Positions 27,681 through 38,037 of a DNA stretch of 64,000 bases are shown one piece after another. This DNA comes from Bradyrhizobium yuanmingense (GTDB lineage: Bacteria; Pseudomonadota; Alphaproteobacteria; Rhizobiales; Xanthobacteraceae). The notes beneath the pieces were generated by a model that searched no databases, was not told the origin of the DNA, and saw nothing but the letters and a program-made list of their open reading frames with translations. A program made the position numbers and the translations under genes. The stretch spans positions 372,001 through 436,000 of the forward strand of contig NZ_FMAE01000002.1 in NCBI RefSeq assembly GCF_900094575.1. Reading direction: 5' to 3'. The first letter of the stretch is position 1. Each line of letters opens with the position of its first letter.

Positions 27681-28883
27681 ATGCAACCGACGACCGAGCC
27701 GCACAACGGCCTCCTGGTGGAGAAGACCCCGCTCGAAACCTATGTGCCGCCGGCCAAGCCGTCGCTGATCGGCCTGTCGCGCACCGAGCTTGCCGATCGG
27801 CTCGGCGAGATCGGTGTCGCGCCGGCCCAGCGCAAGATGCGGGTGCAGCAGCTGTGGCACTGGATCTATTTCCGCGGCGCCCAGAGCTTCGACGAGATGA
27901 GCTCGATCTCCAAGGGCATCCGCGCCGAGCTCGCCCAGCATTTCACCGTCGACCGGCCGGAAGTCGTGGCCGAGCAGATCTCCAACGACGGCACCCGCAA
28001 ATGGCTGTTGCGCCTGCCGAGCGGCGACAATGTTCAGAAGGCGCATGAAGTCGAATGCGTCTACATCCCCGAGACCGACCGCGGCACGCTCTGCGTCTCC
28101 TCGCAGGTCGGCTGCACGCTCAATTGCGCCTTCTGCCACACCGGCACCCAGCGCCTGGTGCGCAACCTCACCGCCGGCGAGATCGTCGGACAGGTGATGG
28201 TCGCGCGCGACCGATTGAATGACTGGGCCGATCGCGAGGACGGCACGCGCCGCGTCACCAACATCGTGATGATGGGCATGGGCGAGCCGCTCTACAATTT
28301 CGACGCCGTGCGCGATGCGCTTCTGATCGTCGGCGACAACGAAGGCATCGGCATCTCCCGCCGCCGCATCACGTTGTCGACCTCGGGCGTGGTGCCGAAC
28401 ATCGTGCGCGCCGGCGAGGAGATCGGCGTCATGCTCGCGATTTCGCTGCACGCGGTGCGCGACGAGCTGCGCAACGAGCTGGTGCCGCTCAACCGCAAAT
28501 ATCCGATCAAGGAGCTGCTGCAGGCCTGCCGCGACTATCCCGGTGCCTCCAACGCGCGCCGCATCACCTTCGAATATGTGATGCTCAAGGGCGTCAACGA
28601 TTCGCTCGACGACGCCAAGCTGCTGGTAAAGATGCTCAAGGGCATTCCGGCCAAGATCAACCTGATCCCGTTCAATCCCTGGCCCGGCACCGCTTATGAA
28701 TGCTCGGACTGGGACCAGATCGAAAAGTTCTCCGAATACATCTTCAACGCCGGCTATTCCTCGCCGGTGCGCACCCCGCGCGGCCGCGACATCCTCGCCG
28801 CCTGCGGCCAGCTCAAGTCGGAGACGGAAAAGCTCTCAGCGCGCGAGCGCCAGGCGCTGCGCGCCATGGCGATGACGGATTAG
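27681..28883 (+). CDS. rlmN: 23S rRNA (adenine(2503)-C(2))-methyltransferase RlmN
   Basis: This is a 400-residue radical SAM enzyme that methylates C2 of A2503 in 23S rRNA, and of A37 in some tRNAs. The N-terminal helical domain has [13 protein letters not shown]. The radical SAM cysteines are in [13 protein letters not shown], followed by [13 protein letters not shown] and [17 protein letters not shown]. The methyl-carrying second cysteine is in ILAACGQLK near the C-terminus. Length is at the upper end of the family owing to an N-terminal extension of about 30 residues. Confidence 0.97.
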   Translation: MQPTTEPHNGLLVEKTPLETYVPPAKPSLIGLSRTELADRLGEIGVAPAQRKMRVQQLWHWIYFRGAQSFDEMSSISKGIRAELAQHFTVDRPEVVAEQISNDGTRKWLLRLPSGDNVQKAHEVECVYIPETDRGTLCVSSQVGCTLNCAFCHTGTQRLVRNLTAGEIVGQVMVARDRLNDWADREDGTRRVTNIVMMGMGEPLYNFDAVRDALLIVGDNEGIGISRRRITLSTSGVVPNIVRAGEEIGVMLAISLHAVRDELRNELVPLNRKYPIKELLQACRDYPGASNARRITFEYVMLKGVNDSLDDAKLLVKMLKGIPAKINLIPFNPWPGTAYECSDWDQIEKFSEYIFNAGYSSPVRTPRGRDILAACGQLKSETEKLSARERQALRAMAMTD

Positions 28884-28910
28884 TGTGTCATGCCCGTGCT
28901 CTCGCCTCCT

Positions 28911-29027
28911 CGTCATTGCGAGCGCAGCGAAGCAATCCAGAATATCTCCGCGGCCTCAGTCTGGATTGCTTCGTCGCATCAGCGCAAAATTGCTGCGCAA
29001 TTTTGTCGCGAGCTCCTCGCAATGACG
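28911..29027. repeat. palindromic intergenic repeat, family A, with internal hairpin
   Basis: Outer arms CGTCATTGCGAG and CTCGCAATGACG are perfect. Sub-arms GCGAAGCAATCCAGA / TCTGGATTGCTTCG also pair, and an extra GCGCAAAATTGCTGCGCAATTTTGTCGC hairpin is inserted before the right end. It lies between rlmN and the next membrane protein gene, ending 20 bp upstream of its ATG. Confidence 0.87.
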
Positions 29028-29046
29028 GCGAGGTGATTTTGACGTC

Positions 29047-29541
29047 ATGTCCCTGATCGGCCGCCTCGTCGTCATCTTCATCGGCTTCCTCGCCGCCTGC
29101 TTTGTCGGCGGCATGATCGTCGTCGTCGCGCTGCTGTTTCCGGAATTCGCCGATCTCGGCGCCGGTCCGGTCGACCAGGGCACGATCGACATCCTGCTCG
29201 GCTTCGGCTTCATCTTCGTGTCGGGCTTTGCGCTGGTGCCGGCGGCGGTGATCGTCGCGATCACCGAAGCGCTCTATATCCGCAGTGCGATCGCCTATGC
29301 GGTCGGCGGCGGCCTTGTCGGGCTCGCCTGCTATCTCGGCCTCGTTCCGTTCCATTCCGACACGCTGCAGTTCGAGGGCATCGTCCGGCGTCACCTGGAG
29401 ATCATGACCGGCGCGGGCATCGTTGCCGGCTTCGTCTACTGGCTGATCGCCGGCCGCAACGCCGGCGTCTGGCGCGAACCGCCGTCCCCGCGGAAACCAC
29501 CGCCGCCATTGCCGGCGAATTCAAGGCCGGGCCCGCGGTGA
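29047..29541 (+). CDS. hypothetical integral membrane protein
   Basis: This is a 164-residue protein with four hydrophobic helices (about residues 5-32, 48-75, 80-100 and 118-138). It has a proline-rich, basic C-terminal tail (PPSPRKPPPPLPANSRPGPR). I do not recognise a named family. GAGGTGA lies about 12 bases upstream of ATG 29047. The PAP2 phosphatase gene follows 57 bp downstream in the same direction, so the two may be expressed together. Confidence 0.75.
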   Translation: MSLIGRLVVIFIGFLAACFVGGMIVVVALLFPEFADLGAGPVDQGTIDILLGFGFIFVSGFALVPAAVIVAITEALYIRSAIAYAVGGGLVGLACYLGLVPFHSDTLQFEGIVRRHLEIMTGAGIVAGFVYWLIAGRNAGVWREPPSPRKPPPPLPANSRPGPR

Positions 29542-29598
29542 GTTTCCTACCCTCCCCTGGGGTTTCCATCTCCATCCCACTCCGCTAAACCGCGCGCC

Positions 29599-30375
29599 AT
29601 GAACCGTACCGGACTCTTCATTGCCCTGGCGCTGTGGCTCGTGATCGGCGTCGTCTTCGGCCTCTATCCCGAGCTCGACCTCAAGCTCGCATCGCTGTTC
29701 TTCGACGCGGAGACCAAGACGTTTCCGCTCAAGCTGAACGGGTGGGCCGGCTTTGCGCGCGATGCGGCGATGTGGATCGCCTGGGCCTTCGCCCTTCCCT
29801 CGATCGTCGCGCTCGTGGTCAAGATGATCCGGCCCGACCGGCCGCTGATGGTGCCGGGGCGTACGGTCATCTTCCTGCTGGTGACGATGACCATGTCGGC
29901 CGGTATTTTGACCAACCTGACGTTCAAGAATTATTGGGGCCGTCCGCGTCCGGTGGTGGTGACCGAGTTTGCCGGCGATCAGCAATTCGTGCCGTGGTGG
30001 GATCCGCGCGGCACTTGCGGGCGCAATTGCTCGTTCTTCTCCGGCGAAGGCGCGACGGCGTTCTGGACGCTGGCGCCGGCCGCGCTGGCGCCGCCGGCGT
30101 GGCGGCCGCTCGCCTATGCCGCCGCCGTGGTGTTCGGCGCCTTGACCAGCGCCCTGCGCATGGCCTTCGGCGGGCACTTTTTCACGGACGTGTCGATCGC
30201 CGGCCTCGTCACCTTCGTCGTGATCTGGTTCGCCTACGCGCTGATTTACCGCTGGCCGCGGACGCGGTTCTCGGACGAAGCGGTGGATGCCGCCCTGACC
30301 CGGCTGAACATGCCCGCTTACCGGCTTCGCCAGCGCCTGTTCGGCCGCAAGACCGGCCCCGAGCCCTCGGTTTGA
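29599..30375 (+). CDS. PAP2 family lipid phosphatase (phosphatidic acid/lipid A phosphatase-like)
   Basis: This is a 258-residue membrane protein with about six helices. The phosphatase motif set is present: KNYWGRPRP (C1, near residue 113), FFSGEGATAFW (C2, where Ser precedes the catalytic region) and RMAFGGHFFTDVSIAG (C3, with the His nucleophile). This set matches PAP2 enzymes such as LpxE that remove phosphate from lipids at the periplasmic face. In C2 the normal His of SGH reads Glu (SGEGA), as in some LpxE/LpxF-like relatives. The lipid substrate is not defined. Confidence 0.87.
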   Translation: MNRTGLFIALALWLVIGVVFGLYPELDLKLASLFFDAETKTFPLKLNGWAGFARDAAMWIAWAFALPSIVALVVKMIRPDRPLMVPGRTVIFLLVTMTMSAGILTNLTFKNYWGRPRPVVVTEFAGDQQFVPWWDPRGTCGRNCSFFSGEGATAFWTLAPAALAPPAWRPLAYAAAVVFGALTSALRMAFGGHFFTDVSIAGLVTFVVIWFAYALIYRWPRTRFSDEAVDAALTRLNMPAYRLRQRLFGRKTGPEPSV

Positions 30376-30448
30376 GCCATTAAAGGGGTGCCGAGCCCCG
30401 CGAAATTTGATATTCGCGCGGTCGAACGCACCCATCACATCAGCTTGA

Positions 30449-31804
<1,356 letters not shown>

Positions 31805-31810
31805 GGCTTT

Positions 31811-31846
31811 CCGGAGCCCGGATTGCGCTTCGCTCCATCCGGGCAC
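31811..31846. repeat. partial palindromic repeat, family D (half element)
   Basis: The sequence CCGGAGCCCGGATTGCGCTTCGCTCCATCCGGGC matches only the right half of the family D elements at 39672 and 55606. It follows argG directly and can fold as a short hairpin that might terminate argG. Confidence 0.65.
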
Positions 31847-31918
31847 CGAGCTTAATGACGCTGTCATTCTCGGCCGCTACGCTTTCACTGTTGGAAACGG
31901 GATTGCGGAGCATCGCAC

Positions 31919-33676
31919 ATGGTCAGGGGATCGGCACTCGCCTCTCTCATTGTTCTCTGTTGGGCATCATCATCGTCGGCGCAGACGATCTATCCGATCG
32001 ATCGCGCCGAGATCCTGGCCGGAGCCAAGTTCGACTTCAAGGTCGAGCTCCCGGGGCTGATCGATCCCGCCAAGTTGAAGGTGACGGTGAACGGCGCGGA
32101 TTACGCGGCCGCGTTCGGCCGCTCCGGAACCTTCGTCGAGCGCGAGGACGGCAAGGAGCAGTCGGCCCTGGTCCTGCGCGACGTCACGCTGACCAAGCCG
32201 GGCAGCGTAAACGTGGATGTGAGCGACGGCACGCGCCAGCGCAGCGTCACATGGACGGTTTACGACACCGGCCCGCGCAAGGCGAAGAACGTCATCCTGT
32301 TCATCGGCGACGGCATGTCGCCGGCGCATCGGGTCGCCGCGCGAATCCTGTCCAAGGGCATTTCGGAAGGCAAGAGCCGCGGCAAGCTCGCCATCGACGA
32401 CATGCCCCATATGGCGCTGGTGGCAACCGCCGGCTCGGACTCGATCATCACGGACTCCGCGAACTCGGCGAGCGCCTATGCGACCGGGCACAAGAGCGCC
32501 GTCAATGCCCTCGGCGTCTATGCCGACCGCAGCGCGAGCCCGCTCGACGATCCCAAGGTCGAAACCATCACCAGCCTCGCCAAAAGGCGGCTCGGCATGG
32601 CGATCGGTGTCGTCACCAATACCGAGATCGAAGACGCGACGCCGGCGGCGATGGTCGCGCACACCCGCCGGCGTGCCGCCTATGACGACATCGTCGAGCA
32701 GTTCTTCGCGGCAAAGCCGGATGTGATGATGGGCGGCGGCAGCGCGAATTTTCTGCCGAAGTCGGCTGCCGGCTCCAAGCGCAAGGACGAGACCGACTAC
32801 ATCGCGAAGTTTCGCGATGCCGGCTATCAGGTGGCGACCACCGCGGGCGAGCTCAGCGCCTCCGCCGCCAAGCAGGAGACGAGCAAGCTGCTCGGCCTGT
32901 TCGCCACCGGCAACATGGACGGCGCGCTCGACCGCAAATTCCTCAAGGGCGGCGGCGTCAAGAAATTCCCCGAGCAGCCTGATCTGACCGAGCAGGTGCA
33001 GGCGGCGTTGAAAATCCTCTCGAAGAACGAAGCCGGCTTCTTCCTGATGGTCGAATCCGGAATGATCGACAAATACGCGCATTTGCTCGACATGGAGCGC
33101 GCGGTCTACGACACGATCATGCTCGACAACGCGGTGCGTCAGACGCGCGAATGGGCGCGCGCACGCGGCGACGACACCCTCATCCTGGTGCTGGCCGATC
33201 ACAATCACCCCAACAGCCTGGTCGGCACGGTGAACGACGACATGGGCACGACGCCCAACGTGCCCTTGCGCGAGCGCGTCGGGGTCTACGATCAGGCCGG
33301 ATTCCCCAACTATCCCGCGCCGGATGCGGAAGGTTATCCGTCACGCATCGACGTGAGCCGCCGGCTTGCCATCTTCTCGGCGAGCCTGCCCGATCATTAC
33401 GAGACGTTCCGTCCGAAGCTCGACAATCCCAACGAGCCGACCGTCAAGGCCGGCGACGACGGCACCTTCAAGGCCAACGACAAATACAAGGAGGTCCCGG
33501 GCGCGGTGCTGCGCCCCGGCAATCTGTCGTCGCTGGTCGGCGCCAGCGTGCATTCGGGCGAGGACGTCATTGTCACGGCGGCGGGCCCGGGGAGCGAGCG
33601 CGTGCACGGCTCGATGGACAATACCGAAGTGTTCCGCGTCATGGCCGAGGCGCTGGGATTGGCTGCGCGAGAATGA
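31919..33676 (+). CDS. alkaline phosphatase (PhoA family), periplasmic
   Basis: This is a 585-residue exported metalloenzyme. A signal peptide is cut near SSSAQ. An N-terminal beta domain of about 100 residues precedes the catalytic domain, which starts at NVILFIGDGMSPAH with the first zinc/magnesium Asp. The nucleophile Ser lies in TDSANSASAYATG. Metal ligands are in VESGMIDKYAHLLD and ADHNHPNS. It is longer than E. coli PhoA because of the extra N-terminal domain and long insertions. ATG at 31919 begins the signal peptide. A single CTGTCAT, half of a PhoB site, lies at 31861-31867 upstream. Confidence 0.9.
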   Translation: MVRGSALASLIVLCWASSSSAQTIYPIDRAEILAGAKFDFKVELPGLIDPAKLKVTVNGADYAAAFGRSGTFVEREDGKEQSALVLRDVTLTKPGSVNVDVSDGTRQRSVTWTVYDTGPRKAKNVILFIGDGMSPAHRVAARILSKGISEGKSRGKLAIDDMPHMALVATAGSDSIITDSANSASAYATGHKSAVNALGVYADRSASPLDDPKVETITSLAKRRLGMAIGVVTNTEIEDATPAAMVAHTRRRAAYDDIVEQFFAAKPDVMMGGGSANFLPKSAAGSKRKDETDYIAKFRDAGYQVATTAGELSASAAKQETSKLLGLFATGNMDGALDRKFLKGGGVKKFPEQPDLTEQVQAALKILSKNEAGFFLMVESGMIDKYAHLLDMERAVYDTIMLDNAVRQTREWARARGDDTLILVLADHNHPNSLVGTVNDDMGTTPNVPLRERVGVYDQAGFPNYPAPDAEGYPSRIDVSRRLAIFSASLPDHYETFRPKLDNPNEPTVKAGDDGTFKANDKYKEVPGAVLRPGNLSSLVGASVHSGEDVIVTAAGPGSERVHGSMDNTEVFRVMAEALGLAARE

Positions 33677-33769
33677 TGGGGGCGACTGGCCAACCTGGGC
33701 CCAATCACATTCCTGCCGCTGGCGAGCGCGGCAGGACGGGCCGCCCTGGTCCGCTCACGTTCCATCAAT

Positions 33770-34390
33770 TCACGACGAGTGAGGCGGCGTGAAGACCAGC
33801 TTCACGCAGCTGCGGAAGAGCAGGATCTGTCGCTCCAGCCGCTTCGGGTCGTTGAGCGTCTTCGACATGATGATTGCGCCGTCGACCACGCACGAGATCA
33901 TCTCCGCGAGATCGTCGAGGTCGATCGGCTCGCGGGGCGGATAGACCGCGGCGATGCCGTCGAGAATCTCGCGGAAGTGCGCATTCCAGCTCCGGACCGA
34001 TTGTGCAGTCAGATCGCGAACATCGCGGTCGAACAAGCGCTCCTGGTAGCAGATGCTGGCGATCAGACAGCCGGGATGGCCGTTCGGCAGATCGGCCATG
34101 ACTTCAGCGAGTAGTTTCAGCGAGATCAGGAACGACTGCAGCGGGTCGTCGGAGAGCTCACGTCCGCGCCTGAAGATCTCATCGAACAGGCGGTCATTCG
34201 TATCCACGTACCGGCGCAGCATCTCCCGTGCGAGCGCGTTCTTGTCCCTGAAGTGATAGAAGAAGCCGCTCTTGGTCAGTCCGGCCTCGGCAATGACCTC
34301 CTCGATCGAGGTGGCGCCGAAGCCCTTTGCAAGCACCGCCGCTTCCGCGATCTCGAGAATGCGCTCGCGCGTCGCTTCGCCCTTTCCCAT
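33770..34390 (-). CDS. TetR/AcrR family transcriptional regulator
   Basis: This is a 206-residue repressor-type protein. The N-terminal helix-turn-helix is the TetR type, with ILEIAEAAVLAKGFGATSIE and the recognition part AGLTKSGFFYHFRDKNALA. A helical C-terminal ligand domain follows. It lies divergent to the homocysteine methyltransferase gene. The 230-bp gap between them contains three inverted repeats (34409, 34425 and 34465), which are candidate operators. The ligand is unknown. Confidence 0.92.
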   Translation of the reverse strand: MGKGEATRERILEIAEAAVLAKGFGATSIEEVIAEAGLTKSGFFYHFRDKNALAREMLRRYVDTNDRLFDEIFRRGRELSDDPLQSFLISLKLLAEVMADLPNGHPGCLIASICYQERLFDRDVRDLTAQSVRSWNAHFREILDGIAAVYPPREPIDLDDLAEMISCVVDGAIIMSKTLNDPKRLERQILLFRSCVKLVFTPPHSS

Positions 34391-34408
34391 CGATGTCTCC
34401 AGAACTGT

Positions 34409-34479
34409 ACCGACGGTGCGGAAATTGGCCCTTGGGGGCCAAGGCCCACTCCGCGTGACTCCTGCAAATCATTGATTTG
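34409..34479. promoter_or_regulatory. three inverted repeats in the divergent tetR / methyltransferase gap (candidate operators)
   Basis: ACCG-A-CGGT is at 34409-34417. TTGGCCC-ttgg-GGGCCAA is at 34425-34442. CAAATCA-T-TGATTTG is at 34465-34479, a perfect 15-bp palindrome. TetR proteins bind such palindromes near their own start codons. Which one, if any, is the true site cannot be decided from the sequence. Confidence 0.4.
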
Positions 34480-34621
34480 TCTCCGCTTGCGGGTGGAAGT
34501 TCAGCCGCACCACGGGGCTTCTAGAGCGACGCGACATTATGCGGCACCAAATGCCGCGACCGAACACGGGCCTAGCGCGACCGAGTGAAGAGAGCGGCCC
34601 GTCCAAATGATGGAGCGATCA

Positions 34622-35578
34622 ATGGCCAGATACAGACATGGTCTGCCGCAGCGCGGCGGCGGCATTTTCCTGACCGATGGCGGCATGGAAACAACCCTCA
34701 TCTTTCAGCACGGGCTGGAGCTGCCCCACTTTGCGGCATTCGTGCTGCTCGACAGCGCGGATGGCCGCGCGCATTTGAGGCAGTACTACGAAGCCTACCT
34801 GCGTATCGCGCGGCAGCATGGGCTCGGCTTTGTCCTCGACAGTCCGACCTGGCGCGCCAACCCCAATTGGGGCGCCAAGCTCGGCTATGATGCGGCCAGG
34901 CTTAAGGCCATCAACATGCGCGCCATCCGCTTCCTCGACGAGTTGCGCGGCGTCTGGGAGTTGCCCGGCACGCCTTGCGTCATCAATGGCGCGATCGGTC
35001 CGCGAGGCGACGGCTACAAGGCCGGCAACATGGACGCGGCGGAGGCGGAAGCCTACCACTCAGGCCAGATCGCGGCCTTCGCCGAGGCGGGCGCCGACAT
35101 GGTGACTGCATTCACGCTGAACAGCATCAACGAAGCGGTGGGCGTGGTCCGTGCAGCCAAGAGGCAGGACATTCCGGTCGCCATCTCTTTCACGGTCGAA
35201 ACCGATGGCCGCCTCGTCCGGGGAGAGTCGCTGCGCGAGGCGATCGAGGCGGTCGACGACGCAACTGAACGTGCCTGCGAATACTTCCTGATCAATTGCG
35301 CGCACCCAACTCACTTCGAGAGTGCACTCGCCGCAGGCGAGGCGTGGGTTCAGCGCATCCACGGCATCAGAGCCAATGCATCGGTCAAGAGCCACGCCGA
35401 GCTCGACGAATCGGAGGCGCTTGACAGTGGTGATCCCCAAGATCTCGGCCGCCGCTACCATTTGCTCAGGCGCGCATTCCCCGGCATGCGCATTCTCGGC
35501 GGCTGTTGCGGCACCGATCACCGGCATGTTGCCGCCGTTTGCGAGGCATGCCTGCCGTCGGAAGCAATGACGGCGTGA
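34622..35578 (+). CDS. homocysteine S-methyltransferase family protein
   Basis: This is a 318-residue zinc-dependent methyltransferase domain. The start FLTDGGMETTLIFQHG is typical. The zinc-binding cysteines occur in LINCAHPTHF near residue 228 and in GGCCGTDHRH near residue 300. It would transfer a methyl group from a donor such as S-methylmethionine, betaine or similar to homocysteine; the donor is not evident. I chose ATG at 34622, which has GGAG seven bases upstream, over another ATG 15 bp before it. It is divergent to a TetR gene that probably controls it. A strong hairpin follows the stop. Confidence 0.88.
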   Translation: MARYRHGLPQRGGGIFLTDGGMETTLIFQHGLELPHFAAFVLLDSADGRAHLRQYYEAYLRIARQHGLGFVLDSPTWRANPNWGAKLGYDAARLKAINMRAIRFLDELRGVWELPGTPCVINGAIGPRGDGYKAGNMDAAEAEAYHSGQIAAFAEAGADMVTAFTLNSINEAVGVVRAAKRQDIPVAISFTVETDGRLVRGESLREAIEAVDDATERACEYFLINCAHPTHFESALAAGEAWVQRIHGIRANASVKSHAELDESEALDSGDPQDLGRRYHLLRRAFPGMRILGGCCGTDHRHVAAVCEACLPSEAMTA

Positions 35579-35585
35579 CAAGAAA

Positions 35586-35611
35586 AATGGCCGGGATCGC
35601 TCCCGGCCATT
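35586..35611. terminator. bidirectional terminator hairpin between methyltransferase and ompA-like gene
   Basis: AATGGCCGGG at 35586-35595 pairs perfectly with CCCGGCCATT at 35602-35611 across a six-base loop. An A-run lies before the hairpin, so on the minus strand it reads as a T-run. It sits between two convergent genes and could serve both. Confidence 0.8.
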
Positions 35612-35627
35612 GTCTTCTGCGAAGGTC

Positions 35628-37853
35628 TTACTGGCGCGGCGGAGGCGCCGCGTTGGCCTGGTCGCCGTTGAGCAACGGCGTGATGCGACGGACGGTGACG
35701 CGCCGGTTGATCAGGCTCGCGCCTTGCGTCTGCTCCTTCAGATACTGCTCGCCATAGCCCTGCGACGTCAGGTTCTCCGCGGGCACACTGAATTGCTGCG
35801 TCAGCAATTCAGCTGCGGCCTGCGCGCGGCGATCCGACAGCGACAGATTGTCGACCTCGTTGCCGACCGCATCGGTGTGGCCCTCGATCAGGAACACCTC
35901 CTGCGGGTTGGCCTGGAGCGCCTGGTTGATGCCGTCGGCGATCACTTGCAGCCGCGCCGCCTGATCCGGCGGAATGGTCCACGATCCGGTCTCGAAGTTG
36001 ATCGTGTTGACGTCGATGCTCGGCATCTGCATGCGAACATTCGGGCTGTAGCGGATCTCGTCGAGCGAGTAGCGCCGGTCGATCCGCTGCACCGGCGGAG
36101 CCCGCATCGTTTCGTAGATCACCTGCGGCGGCGCCTCCTGGGCGTCGACGATGTAGCGATCGTAGGGAATGTTGACCACCGGCGGCGGCACGTCGACGTA
36201 GAAGCCGCCGACCGCCCGCGGATCGCGGTAGGTGTTGTCGATGATCACGATCTCGCGTCCGCGCGGGTCCCGGCGGATACGACGCAGCAGCGAGCCGTCC
36301 GGCCCGACCACGGTGATCACCTCGCTGCCGTCGGGACGGATCACGACGGTGCGGGTTTCGCCGCCGACGGTGTCGGTGCGGATGTCGCGGGCGCCATAGC
36401 GGAAGCGATAGAGATCGTTGCCGCGGACGTAAGCCTGCCCGCCCGGATCGCGGATGATGATGCGGTCCGGCTCGGTGTAGACGGTGCGGCCGCCTTCGAC
36501 GACCTCGCGCCGCTGGTTATGGATATCGGCGATGGTGGCGCCGATCACGGCGCCGGCCACCACGCCCGCGCCGATCGCGAGCGGCGTCAGGTCACGCTGC
36601 TGCGGACGCGGCGGCGGCGGCAGGGGCGCGGCGACTGTCGGCGCGGCGCGGAAAGCCGGCGCGACCGTCGGCGGTCTGTATTGTGCCCGGTCGGGCGGCG
36701 GCGCTGCGGCCGGCGTGCCGGGCACCACGGTCGGAGCCGCGGCGCCGGCCGGAGGTGCCGGCGGCCGGGCGGGCGCACCAGCCTGCGGCGGCGCAGCCGG
36801 AGTCCCGGCGGCGGGCGCGCCGGCAGGAGGCGTTCCACCCTGTTGTCCCGGGGCTGGCGTCGCTGTCGGGGCCGGGGTTGCGCCGGGCGCGGGCGTTGCC
36901 GACCCCGGACGTCCGGGCGGCGGGGGTGGCGGCGTGCTGCCGGGCGCGGGCGTTGCCGTTGGAGCGGGCGTGGCGCCGGGTGCGGGTGATCCCGCCGGGG
37001 GCGGCGGCGCGCCAGGACGTACGCCGGGCGGAGGTGCGCCGGGGCGACCAGCCGGCGCTGCGCCGGGCGTGCTGCCGGGAGCCGGCGTTGCGGTTGGCGC
37101 AGGTGGCGTCGTCGGTGCCGGGGTCGCCGTTGGAGCCGGCGTGACTGCCGGCGCAGGCGCGCCGGGGCGGGCCGGGGGCGCGGCTGTCGGAGCAGGCGGT
37201 GTTGCCGTAGGCGCAGGCGCGGGAGTCGGCCGAGCCGGCGGAGCCGCTGCGGGAGGGGGCGGCGGCGGGGGCGGGGTCGGACGAGCGGCAGGCGGTGGTG
37301 TAGTCGGGGCCTGCTGCTGCGGCGCCGCCGCAGGGGGCGGTGCGGGCGGCGTGGGAGCCGGGCGTGCGGCAGGCGGCGGCGGGGCAGCGGGACGCGCGGC
37401 CGGAGGCGGCGGTGTCGGGGCTTGCTGCTGCGGGGCCGCGGCCGGAGGCGGCGAAGGCTGCTTCGGAGCAGCAGGCGGCGGCGGGGGCGGCGGAGGCGCC
37501 GGACGGGCTGCAGGGGGAGGCGGCGGCGGAGGTGCCGGGCGGGCCGCAGGGGGAGGCGGAGGCGGTGGCGGCGCTGCCGGGCGCGGCGGTGCTGCGGCCG
37601 GCGGAGGAGCTGCAGGCGGCTGGGGCGGTGCAGCCGCCGGCGGCGCAGCCGCGGGGCGTGCGGGTGCTGCAGGCGGCGCCGCGCCTGGCGGTCCCTTCGG
37701 CGGCTGCTTCGGTCTTCCGTCAGGGCCCGCGTCCTGCGGCTGGGCCTGAGCGACGACGAACGGCGCAGCGTCTTGCGCATGCGATGCGGTGTTGGCCAAT
37801 TGCATCGCGGTCAGAGCCGTCGTCGCAAGCAGCACGAAACGAAGGTTGGTCAT
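35628..37853 (-). CDS. OmpA family protein with a very long proline/alanine-rich domain
   Basis: This is a 741-residue exported protein. A signal peptide (TNLRFVLLATTALTAMQLA, cut near SHAQ) is followed by about 380 residues made almost only of Pro, Ala, Gly and Thr, with units such as PAPTATPAPG and PPPPPAARPAPP. A glycine-rich hydrophobic helix (IGAGVVAGAVIGATIADI) and a beta-rich middle domain (IIRDPGGQAYV...) follow. The C-terminal OmpA domain has VFLIEGHTDAVGNEVDNLSLSDRRAQ, which anchors to peptidoglycan. It probably spans from the outer membrane through the wall. ATG at 37853 starts the signal peptide. Confidence 0.86.
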   Translation of the reverse strand: MTNLRFVLLATTALTAMQLANTASHAQDAAPFVVAQAQPQDAGPDGRPKQPPKGPPGAAPPAAPARPAAAPPAAAPPQPPAAPPPAAAPPRPAAPPPPPPPPAARPAPPPPPPPAARPAPPPPPPPPAAPKQPSPPPAAAPQQQAPTPPPPAARPAAPPPPAARPAPTPPAPPPAAAPQQQAPTTPPPAARPTPPPPPPPPAAAPPARPTPAPAPTATPPAPTAAPPARPGAPAPAVTPAPTATPAPTTPPAPTATPAPGSTPGAAPAGRPGAPPPGVRPGAPPPPAGSPAPGATPAPTATPAPGSTPPPPPPGRPGSATPAPGATPAPTATPAPGQQGGTPPAGAPAAGTPAAPPQAGAPARPPAPPAGAAAPTVVPGTPAAAPPPDRAQYRPPTVAPAFRAAPTVAAPLPPPPRPQQRDLTPLAIGAGVVAGAVIGATIADIHNQRREVVEGGRTVYTEPDRIIIRDPGGQAYVRGNDLYRFRYGARDIRTDTVGGETRTVVIRPDGSEVITVVGPDGSLLRRIRRDPRGREIVIIDNTYRDPRAVGGFYVDVPPPVVNIPYDRYIVDAQEAPPQVIYETMRAPPVQRIDRRYSLDEIRYSPNVRMQMPSIDVNTINFETGSWTIPPDQAARLQVIADGINQALQANPQEVFLIEGHTDAVGNEVDNLSLSDRRAQAAAELLTQQFSVPAENLTSQGYGEQYLKEQTQGASLINRRVTVRRITPLLNGDQANAAPPPRQ

Positions 37854-38037
37854 GTGGTGAATTTCCCCGGAAGGTTCTTTGTCGAAGTGTCGGGATGAAC
37901 GGCCAAGCGTTAGGCCGCATTGTGGCGGGCGATGCAACTGCGACCCGATTTATTTCTGCACGCAAATCATCTCACTATGGCAACGTTCATTGCGCATTCA
38001 GACGCTGGTGGCAATCGCCTGACATTGCTTCGCTGCT

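Noticed and set aside
34443..34621. SAM-responsive riboswitch ahead of the homocysteine methyltransferase
   Set aside because: I looked for the SAM-II pattern known in alphaproteobacteria and did not see its conserved pseudoknot segments; the palindromes fit a TetR switch better.
36484..37749. A glycine-rich 421-codon frame on the plus strand, resembling a PE-PGRS-like protein
   Set aside because: It is the reverse complement of the proline/alanine-rich repeat of the OmpA protein (CCG/GCC read as GGC/CGG). There is no signal peptide or ribosome site.
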